A DNA stretch of 23,340 nucleotides from a virus. The position numbers and the translations under genes are program-made. The DNA lies in the IMG/VR virus record IMGVR_UViG_3300001680_000222, positions 1-23,340 of that record. One strand, written 5' to 3'. A model generated the notes under the pieces. The model was not told the origin of the DNA, did no database searches, and saw only the letters and a list, made by a program, of their open reading frames with translations. Shown piece after piece: positions 11,422 to 18,978 of the stretch (positions are counted from its first letter, which is position 1; each line of letters starts with the position of its first letter).

Positions 11422-14400
11422 TTACACTCCGCCTGTGGCAATTTCGCCTGTATTCTTAATTCTAACAGGGATAAAGATAAACTCAACTGATTTAACTGGC
11501 TCAATAGCAATATCAACATATAATTCGTTTCTATCAATACGCGCTGGTGTGTTATTGCTCTCATCACATACTACTAGATAATCAAATAAGCCACGTTTAG
11601 CAATCAAATCGTTCATTATGCTTTCCATAACACCTTTAATCTCATCGCGTGTTAACTTGTCGTTTGGCTCAAAGATAAACGTCTTGGCCGCATTTTCAAC
11701 TTGTTGTCTAATAAACGAAACTAAACGTGCAACATTAATTCTATCTAACGCTGTGCCTGATTGTGTAGTTTTATTACCGTAGTTTACAAGACCTGTGCCT
11801 GGAATAAACGTTAGTGGGTTAATGTTGTTTTCATACAACGTATCTCTAGTTGCATTTCTAGTACCAGTTTGTTGGAACTCGCCAGTAGCAGAATCAATGT
11901 AGCCTAACGCATCTAGATTATCAATACTACCACGTCTAGTGCCTGCCGGTGCTAACCACGGATATGATTGATCATCACTGTGTACAATAGTTCTAAGTAG
12001 TGCATGACTAGGCGGAACAACAATTGCTGAACCTGTTAAGTCTGTACTTCTACCGCTTGGATAAAACACACCTAAGTACTGGTCGTTTACATTAAGACCA
12101 TCGTTAGTTGCTAACCCTAATCCGTTATTGTTAGTACTCCAATTAACTAAATCTGTTCCTGATTCTGATAATCTTAACGGAGTATCACCAACAACAAAAC
12201 CTGTATTGTTACGTTCATTGTTTAATGCTACCATATTAGTCATTAGCTCTGGGTAACCTGGTGCCGCCAATAAGTTAAACACACGTTGCTCTTCTCTGAT
12301 CTCTGTGTTACTATCAATTGCCGCTTTCATTGCCGCAACAACAATCGCACGTTGAGCAAGTCTTCCCATGTTAGCTTCGCCGTTATCTTTTAAACCTGAA
12401 GCAGTAACCCATGCATTTGTTTCTGTTGGTATTACACCAGTGAAGTCAGTTGAATTAAAGTAGTTTAGTTTAAATTCTTTAACATTAAAGCCGCTACGTC
12501 TTAAGTTCCAAAGCAATGTACCTGTTGGATATAAACTCGGTGATGGAGCATCTAAATCTAAATAGTTACTTGATAACAAACTAGCAATAGTTGGCATCGT
12601 ACCACTAATTGGATCTGTAGTTCCGTCAGTGTCCCACCTTGCATCTGCAAATAAAATACCTTTCTCTGATGTTTGATCAGTAGTATCAACTGCTACCCAT
12701 TTCGTTCCACTCCAGCGATTAATTAATGGAAAGTTCTCTAAATCACTTGTGTCAACCCAAAGATCATTTGCAACTAATGCTGTTCCGTCGCTTTGTGCTG
12801 ATGGTGCAAGTACAGATACTGTAGGACCAGCCGGGTCAGTAGTAGGAAACTTAGTTAAGTAACCTTTCCAGCCGCCGCCGCCTTGAACCATAATATCAAT
12901 TTCATCAATTGCACTACTATACCATTTAGTACCTTCAACTGGATCTTGCCCTGGTTGAGTAGGACCAGCACTAAATACCGCTTCCATGCCTAGTGCTTCA
13001 AAATTTGTAATTATTAGATCGCCTTGAACACACTCACGTACATTATATTGCGATATTGAAAATCCAGCATCTGCTAATGGAGTTCCTGATATATCTTTAA
13101 CTTCAATCACACCACCTTGGGTGTGAACAATTTTAACTGCTCCTGCTGTTGTGACTAATGCTGTTGTATTTGCAACACCTGTCGCTAACCAATCTTCAAC
13201 AAAAGACGCCGCTGTTGTTCCTGTTAAAGTTACCGTTACTGGTGCAGTTAATACAGTTGAACTATTATCACTTGCTTTAATTGTAAATGTATTACCTACT
13301 GTAAATGTAGGGTTAGTTATAGCACCTGCAACTTCTGTGGCTCCAGTTTGTGTGCGGAATAATACCATTAATGTTGCAGTATCGTCGGTAAACGAATCAA
13401 ACCTAGCATACGTAGTACCTGGAGGAATTGCACTGCCACCGTTAGCTGGATCTAACGCATTAATTGCAGACTCATCATCGCAATGCAATGATGTAACTTG
13501 TGATACAAATGTACCTGTAGTTGAGTCAAATTTCTTAATTGCAAGGTTAGTACCTAAGTCTACACTAGTAGTCTTAATCCAAACAGAACCTGTTCGTCTG
13601 CCTCCAGTAATCATTAAATCGCTAGCTTTCCAAGTTGGATTATTTGCGTGTGTGCTTTGGCGTAATTGTAGCATTCCGTATGTACCTGATAATCCAGTAC
13701 CTGTATTATCTGTTACTGCCAATATATGATGGCGCACTGTGCCAGTTCCTGTTCCCATGCCGGTTGCAATAAAGGTTTTACCTACCTCGTTTGCTCCTGC
13801 TCCGATAGCTGTAAAATCAGTTGTTCCTACTGTTAAAATCGTGTACTCAACACCTGGCATTAACATAGTTGCCGGTGGATATGCTCCTGACGATGTAGCA
13901 TCAGCATATATCTCAACTTTATTACTAACCACTGCGGCTGTAATACCTGTAAGACTAGCAGTATTAATATCTGAAACTAAAGTAGCAATTGTAGTACCCG
14001 AAAGAGTAACTGTTCCGCCGTTACCACTAGTGTTAATATCAATAGTAGTGCCGCTTGTCAGCGTAAGTGTGCTAGCATCTGCACTAGTAACCGATGGATG
14101 ACTATCATACCAATCTGAATCTGCCGCAATGCCGGTGTCAGTATTATCTCCTACTAATACCCAAGTATTACTGCGGTTCTTATAATAAATCGGAGTTCTA
14201 ACACTAATTGCAACTACAGCATAATCACCGATATTACCGATACTCGGTAACGGTTCACCAGTAACAACACCACCAACTAAGTTACTTAGGCTAGTAATTA
14301 CAGTTGGCACCTTATTTTTAAATGCTTCTGTAGTTTCATTCCATTCAAAGATACCCCACTGTGTAGACGCTGTGTCTAACCAGTAAGTACCATTCTCTGG

Positions 14401-14787
14401 ATTACCTGACGGTCTAACTGTTGTAGGAGTTAACTCTGCTAAGTCAATATCAGCACGCTGTACGTACGCTCTATTACTTAGTCCTAATACCGAATAAGCC
14501 GCTTGTAAGCCGTACTCATTAAGCTCATAACCATGAATTGGAGTACCGCTTGACGTTTTATAAAACGCTGGGGTACCAAACGTATTAGTTAATTCACGTT
14601 GACTTGAAATTAAAAATGTGTTGCCAACTGCTGATGCTAATGTTCCTGGTGCTACTGCTGTGCCAGCACCGTTAATTTTGTTAGCCGCTGTTGCAACTAA
14701 AATGAAAGGTACTGTCGCTGTTGATGCCGCTGGAAATGCGCTCTCATCAACAATGGTTACCTCTACGCCTGGTGAAACTAATGCCAT
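11422..14787 (-). CDS. 18: Tail sheath protein gp18, greatly enlarged
   Basis: The contractile sheath subunit. The N-terminus (MALVSPGVEVTIVDES) and the last ~430 residues carry the conserved sheath core: GTLLWNLRRSGFNVKEF, QRAIVVAAMKAAIDSN, VVPPSHALLRTIVHSDDQSYPWLAPAGTRRG, NNINPLTFIPGTGLVNYGNKT, INVARLVSFIRQQVENAAKTFIFEPND and the C-terminal FIFIPVRIKNTGEI. At 1,121 residues it is far longer than T4 gp18 (659). The extra ~460 residues sit at about 130-690 as beta-rich, Thr/Gly-rich domains: two similar TLSGTT/TLTGTT modules (about 240-290 and 500-575), a GTTDFTAIGA module near 310-350, and WSGTKW-type motifs. These should lie on the outer sheath surface. Late promoter and GGGAGT ribosome site precede it. 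Confidence 0.93.
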   Translation of the reverse strand: MALVSPGVEVTIVDESAFPAASTATVPFILVATAANKINGAGTAVAPGTLASAVGNTFLISSQRELTNTFGTPAFYKTSSGTPIHGYELNEYGLQAAYSVLGLSNRAYVQRADIDLAELTPTTVRPSGNPENGTYWLDTASTQWGIFEWNETTEAFKNKVPTVITSLSNLVGGVVTGEPLPSIGNIGDYAVVAISVRTPIYYKNRSNTWVLVGDNTDTGIAADSDWYDSHPSVTSADASTLTLTSGTTIDINTSGNGGTVTLSGTTIATLVSDINTASLTGITAAVVSNKVEIYADATSSGAYPPATMLMPGVEYTILTVGTTDFTAIGAGANEVGKTFIATGMGTGTGTVRHHILAVTDNTGTGLSGTYGMLQLRQSTHANNPTWKASDLMITGGRRTGSVWIKTTSVDLGTNLAIKKFDSTTGTFVSQVTSLHCDDESAINALDPANGGSAIPPGTTYARFDSFTDDTATLMVLFRTQTGATEVAGAITNPTFTVGNTFTIKASDNSSTVLTAPVTVTLTGTTAASFVEDWLATGVANTTALVTTAGAVKIVHTQGGVIEVKDISGTPLADAGFSISQYNVRECVQGDLIITNFEALGMEAVFSAGPTQPGQDPVEGTKWYSSAIDEIDIMVQGGGGWKGYLTKFPTTDPAGPTVSVLAPSAQSDGTALVANDLWVDTSDLENFPLINRWSGTKWVAVDTTDQTSEKGILFADARWDTDGTTDPISGTMPTIASLLSSNYLDLDAPSPSLYPTGTLLWNLRRSGFNVKEFKLNYFNSTDFTGVIPTETNAWVTASGLKDNGEANMGRLAQRAIVVAAMKAAIDSNTEIREEQRVFNLLAAPGYPELMTNMVALNNERNNTGFVVGDTPLRLSESGTDLVNWSTNNNGLGLATNDGLNVNDQYLGVFYPSGRSTDLTGSAIVVPPSHALLRTIVHSDDQSYPWLAPAGTRRGSIDNLDALGYIDSATGEFQQTGTRNATRDTLYENNINPLTFIPGTGLVNYGNKTTQSGTALDRINVARLVSFIRQQVENAAKTFIFEPNDKLTRDEIKGVMESIMNDLIAKRGLFDYLVVCDESNNTPARIDRNELYVDIAIEPVKSVEFIFIPVRIKNTGEIATGGV

Positions 14788-14821
14788 TTGTTCTACTCCC
14801 TATCTATAAATTTGTTAAAAC

Positions 14822-14829
14822 TATTTATA
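14822..14829 (-). promoter_or_regulatory. T4-type late promoter (TATAAATA) for gp18
   Basis: A perfect TATAAATA on the minus strand, followed by a leader of about 28 nt with AGGGAGT before the gp18 ATG at 14787. Nearly the same spacing and ribosome site as the gp19 leader. Confidence 0.8.
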
Positions 14830-14835
14830 GCTTTT

Positions 14836-14844
14836 TGGTATAAT
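14836..14844 (+). promoter_or_regulatory. Extended -10 sigma70-type promoter upstream of the zinc-ribbon gene
   Basis: TGGTATAAT carries a perfect TATAAT with the TGn extension and a weak TTAAAA upstream at 18-nt spacing. RNA starting near 14851 would include both arms of the RBS-sequestering hairpin at 14869-14911. A second TATAAT at 14878-14883 lacks a -35. Confidence 0.5.
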
Positions 14845-14868
14845 TAACGGTTTAGTGGTACCTTTGGA

Positions 14869-14911
14869 TACCTTTTTTATAATGATAAATATTTTAAAAA
14901 TAAAAAAGGTA
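14869..14911 (+). promoter_or_regulatory. Hairpin that would sequester the ribosome site, with a late promoter in its loop
   Basis: TACCTTTTTTAT (14869-14880) and ATAAAAAAGGTA (14900-14911) are a perfect 12-bp inverted repeat with a 19-nt loop. The right arm contains the AAGG ribosome site of the gene at 14919. GATAAATA (14884-14891), a late-promoter variant, lies inside the loop; RNA starting from it (near 14897) lacks the left arm and leaves the ribosome site free. T4 genes e, soc and 49 are controlled this way. Confidence 0.65.
14884..14891 (+). promoter_or_regulatory. Late promoter variant (GATAAATA) for the zinc-ribbon gene
   Basis: GATAAATA differs from the T4 late box only in the first base. 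It is 27 nt upstream of the ATG at 14919, a normal late-leader distance, and sits within the loop of the hairpin above. Confidence 0.5.
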
Positions 14912-14918
14912 CCTTTTT

Positions 14919-15248
14919 ATGACGAGAAAAAAAGAAAACCAAAAAGAAAGAGAATTATGTAAATGTGGGAAGCGTCATGTCGCTATTAATTACGCTAAAG
15001 ATGGAATATTACATTACAGGTCAACTTGTAGTACATGTGCTAAGAAACCTAAAATAGAAATACCTAAGTGGCAAGTAGCAGGTTACAGAAAAAAGAAGTA
15101 TTGCGAAAAGTGTAACTTTAAAGCGAAGTACCTAGAGCAATTAGACGTTTATACATTTACAGCTTTTAAAACTGTATGCCTTAACTGCTTAAAAGAATTA
15201 GAACATACCGGTACTTGGATACAAGGTGATTTAATCGCTGATTTTTAG
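14919..15248 (+). CDS. Small multi-zinc-ribbon protein (treble-clef, HNH-like remnant)
   Basis: A 109-residue basic protein with several zinc-binding pairs: CKCGKRH (C14, C16, H20), CSTC, YCEKCNFKAKY and VCLNC. The second half (CEKC...LEQLDVY...KTVCLNC) resembles treble-clef modules of phage HNH-like proteins, but the His/Asn stretch that would form an HNH site between LDVY and KTVC is absent (only TFTAF is there). So it is probably a nucleic-acid-binding zinc protein without nuclease activity. It is on the opposite strand to gp18 and DexA; its stop shares bases with the DexA stop (convergent overlap of 4 nt). Expression appears time-controlled by the upstream hairpin. Confidence 0.8.
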   Translation: MTRKKENQKERELCKCGKRHVAINYAKDGILHYRSTCSTCAKKPKIEIPKWQVAGYRKKKYCEKCNFKAKYLEQLDVYTFTAFKTVCLNCLKELEHTGTWIQGDLIADF

Positions 15249-15769
15249 CCGATCTTTGTTACTTCAAGTTGTGTAATACATTTCTGTAATAGCGTAATTT
15301 GATTAACACAATCAGCAAGGGCGTGATGATCGTTTCCTAATCTACCTGCGTTTGGACATAGCTTATATAATGTTCTAGCATCAAGGACTTTATAGTACTG
15401 CCATGGTAATGCTTTGTTATGTTCTTTGTACGCATCTTCTAGTATGGTCATATCAAACGCAATGCCGTTAGCCCATATCCTCCCACACTTACGTGCAAGT
15501 CTAGATAAATCATCTAACGCTTCGTCTAACGGCACTCTATCTTCATCACCAAACGCTTCTTCTTGTGCTTCTGCACCTTGTTTACTCCACCACTCAACAG
15601 TGCTATCGTCAATGTCTCTGTTAGGTTGTGTCTCTGTATCTATTCTATGATAGACAACATGTTCATCGTATACTGTATTTGTAAAAGGGTCAAAGCCAAT
15701 AGCGCCTATGTTTAAAATAACCGCATTTGGCGTTGTTGAGAGTGTTTCTATATCTAGCATTAAATCCAT
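15245..15769 (-). CDS. dexA: DexA-like 3'-5' exonuclease (DEDDh family)
   Basis: A 174-residue RNase H-fold exonuclease. Motif I is MLDIETLST (Asp and Glu metal ligands), motif II is WANGIAFDMTILEDAY, and motif III is HHALADCVNQ (His and Asp). A STVEWWSKQGAEAQEE segment is specific to T4 DexA and related phage exonucleases. T4 DexA (227 aa) degrades DNA 3' to 5'. All catalytic residues appear intact, so it should be active. The ATG at 15769 coincides with the predicted start of RNA from the extended -10 promoter just upstream; a second ATG at 15760 (MLDIET) with GGAT before it is an alternative start. The promoter type suggests early synthesis among late genes. Confidence 0.9.
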   Translation of the reverse strand: MDLMLDIETLSTTPNAVILNIGAIGFDPFTNTVYDEHVVYHRIDTETQPNRDIDDSTVEWWSKQGAEAQEEAFGDEDRVPLDEALDDLSRLARKCGRIWANGIAFDMTILEDAYKEHNKALPWQYYKVLDARTLYKLCPNAGRLGNDHHALADCVNQITLLQKCITQLEVTKIG

Positions 15770-15775
15770 AAGGCT

Positions 15776-15784
15776 ATTATAACA
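15776..15784 (-). promoter_or_regulatory. Extended -10 promoter for dexA
   Basis: The minus strand reads TGTTATAAT, the same extended -10 as at 10803-10811. No good -35 is seen. It lies in the 29-nt gap between dexA and the basic protein gene, so it would allow early expression of dexA alone. The predicted RNA start falls at about the ATG. Confidence 0.55.
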
Positions 15785-15798
15785 GTAACTCTGTTTAA

Positions 15799-16380
15799 TT
15801 AACGTCTTTTTTTCGGTTTCTTTTTCTTCTTAGGTCTACCTAATCGATTTAACTTAGCGGCTAACTTAGTTCTAGGATTTATAAGTTTAGTCCTTTTGGC
15901 TTTACGTGCTTGTGCTTTGCTTGTTTTTTTACGTGTAACTTTCATCCTTTGCGCTTGTGCAAAATCTAATGGCTTATTACAATCTTTAGGATCAGGTACT
16001 GTTCTATTTGTACGAATTCCTGATGTACAGCGCCATTTAAGCTTTAAGCCTTTAGGGGTACTTTTCCATACCATCCTGTGTTCGTTAATGCCGTGTTTAG
16101 AGAAACCATAGAATTTTTCAAATTCTTTATCGTCCATGTCAGCTCTATCTTTCTTGTACTGCTTTGTTAAGTTAGACGTCTTACTTAGTTTTTTCTTAGT
16201 AACAGCTTTAGCTACAGGGTTGTTCCACTTGTTAACAACTGCATGTGCCATTTTTTCGATAGTATCACCTGGTAAGTGGCTGAACTTCTTTGCGTTTCTT
16301 AGCATATTAACTGCTTTAGCAAGTTGCAACCAATTTTCATTTAAGACGTATTCTTCTTTTATTATTTCTCTTATTTTCAT
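15799..16380 (-). CDS. Very basic DNA-binding-like protein, possible internal head protein
   Basis: A 193-residue protein, Lys/Arg-rich throughout and especially at the end (GRPKKKKKPKKRR). The N-terminus MKIREIIKEEYVLNEN has several [LI]xE steps, with LNE at 13-15 as a possible gp21-type site, followed by an amphipathic helix region (LQLAKAVNMLRNAKKF) and a middle segment MVWKSTPKGLKLKWRCTSGIRTNRTVPDPKDCNKP. That middle resembles short basic proteins I recall from marine T4-like phages, where a W.CTSG...R.V..P..C pattern recurs (unverified). Charge and N-terminus suit a protein packed with DNA. It overlaps the SOD-like gene by 4 nt (ATGA), so the two are translated together. Function inferred only. 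Confidence 0.7.
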   Translation of the reverse strand: MKIREIIKEEYVLNENWLQLAKAVNMLRNAKKFSHLPGDTIEKMAHAVVNKWNNPVAKAVTKKKLSKTSNLTKQYKKDRADMDDKEFEKFYGFSKHGINEHRMVWKSTPKGLKLKWRCTSGIRTNRTVPDPKDCNKPLDFAQAQRMKVTRKKTSKAQARKAKRTKLINPRTKLAAKLNRLGRPKKKKKPKKRR

Positions 16381-16943
16381 AAAGACATCCTCTTATTTAC
16401 AACGTCCCAATCAATAATACGCCATATATTTGCTAAGTATTTGTCTTTATTTGCTTGATAATCTAAAGCCCAAGCATGCTCCCACATGTCTACTAAGAGT
16501 GCTATATTTGCTCGTACAGCGTGGTTCTTGATTACTTTGATATTACCCGTGGTATCCATAAAACACCATCCAGAACCTTGTATACTACGAGCAACCTCAC
16601 TAAATTCTTCTTTAAATTCAGTAAATGACTTATGCTTCTTTTCTATCACTTCTAATGCTATTCCGCTTGGCTTGTTGCTGTTTGTTGCTTTCTTAAACTG
16701 ACTAAAAAATTGATTATGTAGTACAGCGCCAGCGTAATTAAAATCACTATCACCGTCTTTATTATTATAGCGATCTACATAGCCTTTTGCTAGATTGCCA
16801 TAATGATAATTTACTGTTGCTTTAGACATTACAGGAGTTAACCCGTCCCTTGTTATAGGTAATTTCTCTAATTTAACTTCGCTTTCTTTTTTCTTTACGG
16901 TATTCTCGTCTTCAACGAGTGTTATGTATTTGAACAATCCCAT
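16377..16943 (-). CDS. Fe/Mn superoxide dismutase homologue with altered active site
   Basis: A 188-residue protein clearly of the Fe/Mn SOD family. N-terminal helical hairpin: VMSKATVNYHYGN..KGYVDRYNN; second helix NYAGAVLHNQFF; alpha/beta part ...FKEEF...GSGWCFMD, KNHAV, and LLVDMWEHAWALDYQANKDKYLANIWRIIDWDVV. Likely metal ligands are H47, D152 and H156. The usual second-helix WNHxF ligand has become LHNQF, so H76 is displaced one position. The usual HH pair after YHYGK is L51-A52, while Y55 (Tyr34 equivalent) stays. H141 sits where archaeal-type SODs have a second-sphere His. An extra ~28 residues precede the domain, with LVE|D (9-11). Activity is uncertain; a structural or head-packaged role is possible. 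Confidence 0.85.
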   Translation of the reverse strand: MGLFKYITLVEDENTVKKKESEVKLEKLPITRDGLTPVMSKATVNYHYGNLAKGYVDRYNNKDGDSDFNYAGAVLHNQFFSQFKKATNSNKPSGIALEVIEKKHKSFTEFKEEFSEVARSIQGSGWCFMDTTGNIKVIKNHAVRANIALLVDMWEHAWALDYQANKDKYLANIWRIIDWDVVNKRMSL

Positions 16944-16944
16944 A

Positions 16945-17706
16945 TTAACCTATAACCCAAGTAAGGGGTTGTCCTCCGTCGACGAAGTTGTATAAGTCTT
17001 CAATTAGTAGGGCCATCTCTGATTGTGCTTCTGCTTTAAGTTGTGAACCGTTTAATGCTGTGCCGCCTTGTGGTCCGCTAATACTAGCAAACTTCTCACG
17101 TGCTTCACCAATAATTAGCTTAGCCGCACTATACGTATAATCCCGCATCCATTGACTAGTGTGATTGTCTTGCAATAGCATAGACTCTGGCTTGTCATTG
17201 TATGTCCATAGCAGAATAACTTCGCCATCGCCTCTAGGATTTCTCACTAGTCTTAGCTGTTTAGTGACTGGGTTAAACGTATAATTCATAAATGCACCAA
17301 ACATTCTCTGTGCTATCTCAACGTACTGCGAATACAGTTCGTATGTTGCTAATCCTCCTGAATATGTATAATTCAGTAAGTAAACGTTTAATGTTGCTGA
17401 ACTAAACGGGTCGAAACTAGAGCTATTAGTGCCGCCCGAACTTCCCATTGTTCGTCTGTATATCTGTCTTACGTGTGTAATCTCTGATGGCAACGTATAT
17501 TCATTTACACCTTCTTGCATTTCTAACCAAGCATAACTTTCTTCTGTTGATGCTTGCGAACGTTGTCTATATGTTCCTAGTGCTTGTTTATACGCAACTT
17601 CATAGTGCGCAGGATCTAGCTCAAGGTCAATTATTCCTTCACCAAGACGAAGTGCTACATAATCAAATACGTCTTTCTTTAACCCTGTTAGATTGTCGTG
17701 TGCCAT
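16945..17706 (-). CDS. 13: Neck protein gp13
   Basis: A 253-residue head-tail connector (T4 gp13, 309 aa), which with gp14 closes the filled head. The start LKKDVFDYVALRLGEGIIDLELDPAHYEVAYKQALGTYRQ matches T4 gp13 [34 protein letters not shown]. The end WMRDYTYSAAKLIIGEAREKFASISGPQGGTALNGSQLKAEAQSEMALLIEDLYNF matches T4 WVKDYATALAK...[29 protein letters not shown]. The middle is shorter than in T4. It has its own CATAAATA late box and AAGG ribosome site. The other neck genes (gp14, gp15) lie on the opposite strand across the divergent region near 18900. Confidence 0.88.
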   Translation of the reverse strand: MAHDNLTGLKKDVFDYVALRLGEGIIDLELDPAHYEVAYKQALGTYRQRSQASTEESYAWLEMQEGVNEYTLPSEITHVRQIYRRTMGSSGGTNSSSFDPFSSATLNVYLLNYTYSGGLATYELYSQYVEIAQRMFGAFMNYTFNPVTKQLRLVRNPRGDGEVILLWTYNDKPESMLLQDNHTSQWMRDYTYSAAKLIIGEAREKFASISGPQGGTALNGSQLKAEAQSEMALLIEDLYNFVDGGQPLTWVIG

Positions 17707-17731
17707 ACAAAACCTTGTTGAACGTGTCTTG

Positions 17732-17739
17732 TATTTATG
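17732..17739 (-). promoter_or_regulatory. Late promoter (CATAAATA) for gp13
   Basis: CATAAATA on the minus strand, 25 nt before the gp13 ATG at 17706, followed by an AAGGTTT ribosome site. Only 6 nt separates it from the stop of the upstream gene. Confidence 0.65.
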
Positions 17740-17745
17740 ATGTTT

Positions 17746-18864
17746 TTAGTGGATCCTTAGTATGACTAAATCAGGACTAAATCTACCTGATAGTTTAGTC
17801 TCAACTGCTTTAATATCACTAATGTACTTTCTTACATTAGGCTTACTTGCTTTCGTGATCTCTTTTAACTGTTCTTTTGGTTTTCTTAGCGTCTTTGCAT
17901 ACGTCTCGCCTGCGCTAAATCCAACAATTGTGTTGTTCTTAACACTTAGCCCGCCTGATAATTCATCTGCTTTGTAATAGTGTATTTTGCGCTTCTTAAT
18001 ATCGTATACAAACATCTCTTTAGACTCTGGTATCTTAACAGGTGGTATACTCTTAAGATCAAGATCTTTAAACTCTTTACAATATTTTAGCTTTGCTACT
18101 TGTTTAGCAACAGGAATAGATTTTTTCTTAGGTTTAGCTCTTGTTGATTTCTTATATGTTACATAGCTGTTTAAATCATGTATGATTAACTCACAGAATC
18201 CTATGATATGTCGTATTTGTATCTTGCCTAAATGGCTATACGCCTCAACTAATTGCTTATCTTCACCTAGCTGTAATTCTTTGTACTCTTTTATTGCATG
18301 TTCCCACGGCGCTATTAGCAACGGAACATGCTGTGGTAGCATAGTGCTTAACATTAACGTGCCTATTGGCTTTATTTTATGCTTTGCAGGTGCGCCAAGT
18401 TTAATGAAATCATCTAGTAGTGCTTCTAAGTCACCGCCTACTAGCATTGCTTTCATCTTCATTATCTCTTGTACATTAGGCTTTGGCTTGTTTACTGCTT
18501 TTTCTTTTTGCTCGATTGCTTTCTCAGCAAGTGCCTTAAGTCTGCTAATATCTATTTCTAAAACAGATTCTTCTTGTTTGTTTAACTCAAACCCGTTTAA
18601 TGACATCTGCATTAGCCATGCGCTTGACTTGTTAATACTATTATCAGATACTTTCTTAATCAACTTAGCATCGTCGTTCTGTTTGTGCTTTGTTAAATAT
18701 AGATATATCATGCTTTTAGCATCCTTAGCACTATGAAAATAATTAAACCAAGTAAATGCTTTTATTTTTGTAATTCTGCGATACTCATCAGACGGCTGTG
18801 TGTCGGGAGTCCATGTAGGTTCGCGTCCCATTCCTTTTTGATCTAGTGTCTTTCCTCGTACCAT
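17746..18864 (-). CDS. Conserved phage protein of unknown function
   Basis: A 372-residue, Lys-rich protein with no domain I can name. The N-terminus is polar (GMGREPTWTPDTQPSDEYRR), followed by helical segments (FTWFNYFHSAKDAKSMIYLYL), a Lys/Glu coiled-coil-like stretch near 130-165, an ILIAPWEHAIKEYKEL helix, a basic linker (RAKPKKKSIPVAK) and a C-terminal beta region: EMFVYDIKKRKIHYYKADELSGGLSVKNNTIVGF followed by KTLRKPKEQLKEI. I recall that last segment as conserved in many marine T4-like phages, but without a function. It lies upstream of gp13 in the neck region and starts at ATG 18864; the promoter may be the TATAAT at 18912-18917. A late or early virion role cannot be decided. Confidence 0.75.
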   Translation of the reverse strand: MVRGKTLDQKGMGREPTWTPDTQPSDEYRRITKIKAFTWFNYFHSAKDAKSMIYLYLTKHKQNDDAKLIKKVSDNSINKSSAWLMQMSLNGFELNKQEESVLEIDISRLKALAEKAIEQKEKAVNKPKPNVQEIMKMKAMLVGGDLEALLDDFIKLGAPAKHKIKPIGTLMLSTMLPQHVPLLIAPWEHAIKEYKELQLGEDKQLVEAYSHLGKIQIRHIIGFCELIIHDLNSYVTYKKSTRAKPKKKSIPVAKQVAKLKYCKEFKDLDLKSIPPVKIPESKEMFVYDIKKRKIHYYKADELSGGLSVKNNTIVGFSAGETYAKTLRKPKEQLKEITKASKPNVRKYISDIKAVETKLSGRFSPDLVILRIH

Positions 18865-18911
18865 ATATTAATTAGTTATTCCGTTTCTGTATTTTATGCT
18901 TAGATAGGATC

Positions 18912-18917
18912 ATTATA
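18912..18917 (-). promoter_or_regulatory. Possible sigma70 -10 (TATAAT) for the 372-aa gene
   Basis: Perfect TATAAT on the minus strand in the 114-nt divergent gap, preceded by a T-run but without a clear -35. The leader to the ATG at 18864 would be about 40 nt. Candidate only. Confidence 0.35.
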
Positions 18918-18940
18918 CAAAAAAATCATAAAGAAAACCG

Positions 18941-18948
18941 CATAAATA
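18941..18948 (+). promoter_or_regulatory. Late promoter (CATAAATA) for the gp14-gp15 operon
   Basis: CATAAATA followed by a leader of about 24 nt with TTGAGGTT before the gp14 ATG at 18979. It would drive the plus-strand block 18979-22502, where genes touch or overlap. Confidence 0.65.
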
Positions 18949-18978
18949 TAGACACAACTGAAAAAATATTGAGGTTAC

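Noticed and set aside
13151-13729. Long plus-strand open frame (192 codons) within gp18
   Set aside because: It is antisense to a strongly supported sheath gene. Its Val/Ala/Pro-rich, low-complexity translation mirrors the Thr/Gly-rich codons of gp18, and no ribosome site is evident.
18182-18736. Plus-strand open frame of 184 codons, Cys/Ser/Ile-rich, looking like a membrane protein
   Set aside because: Antisense to the Lys-rich 372-aa gene. The hydrophobic look is the complement of AAR/GAR codons.
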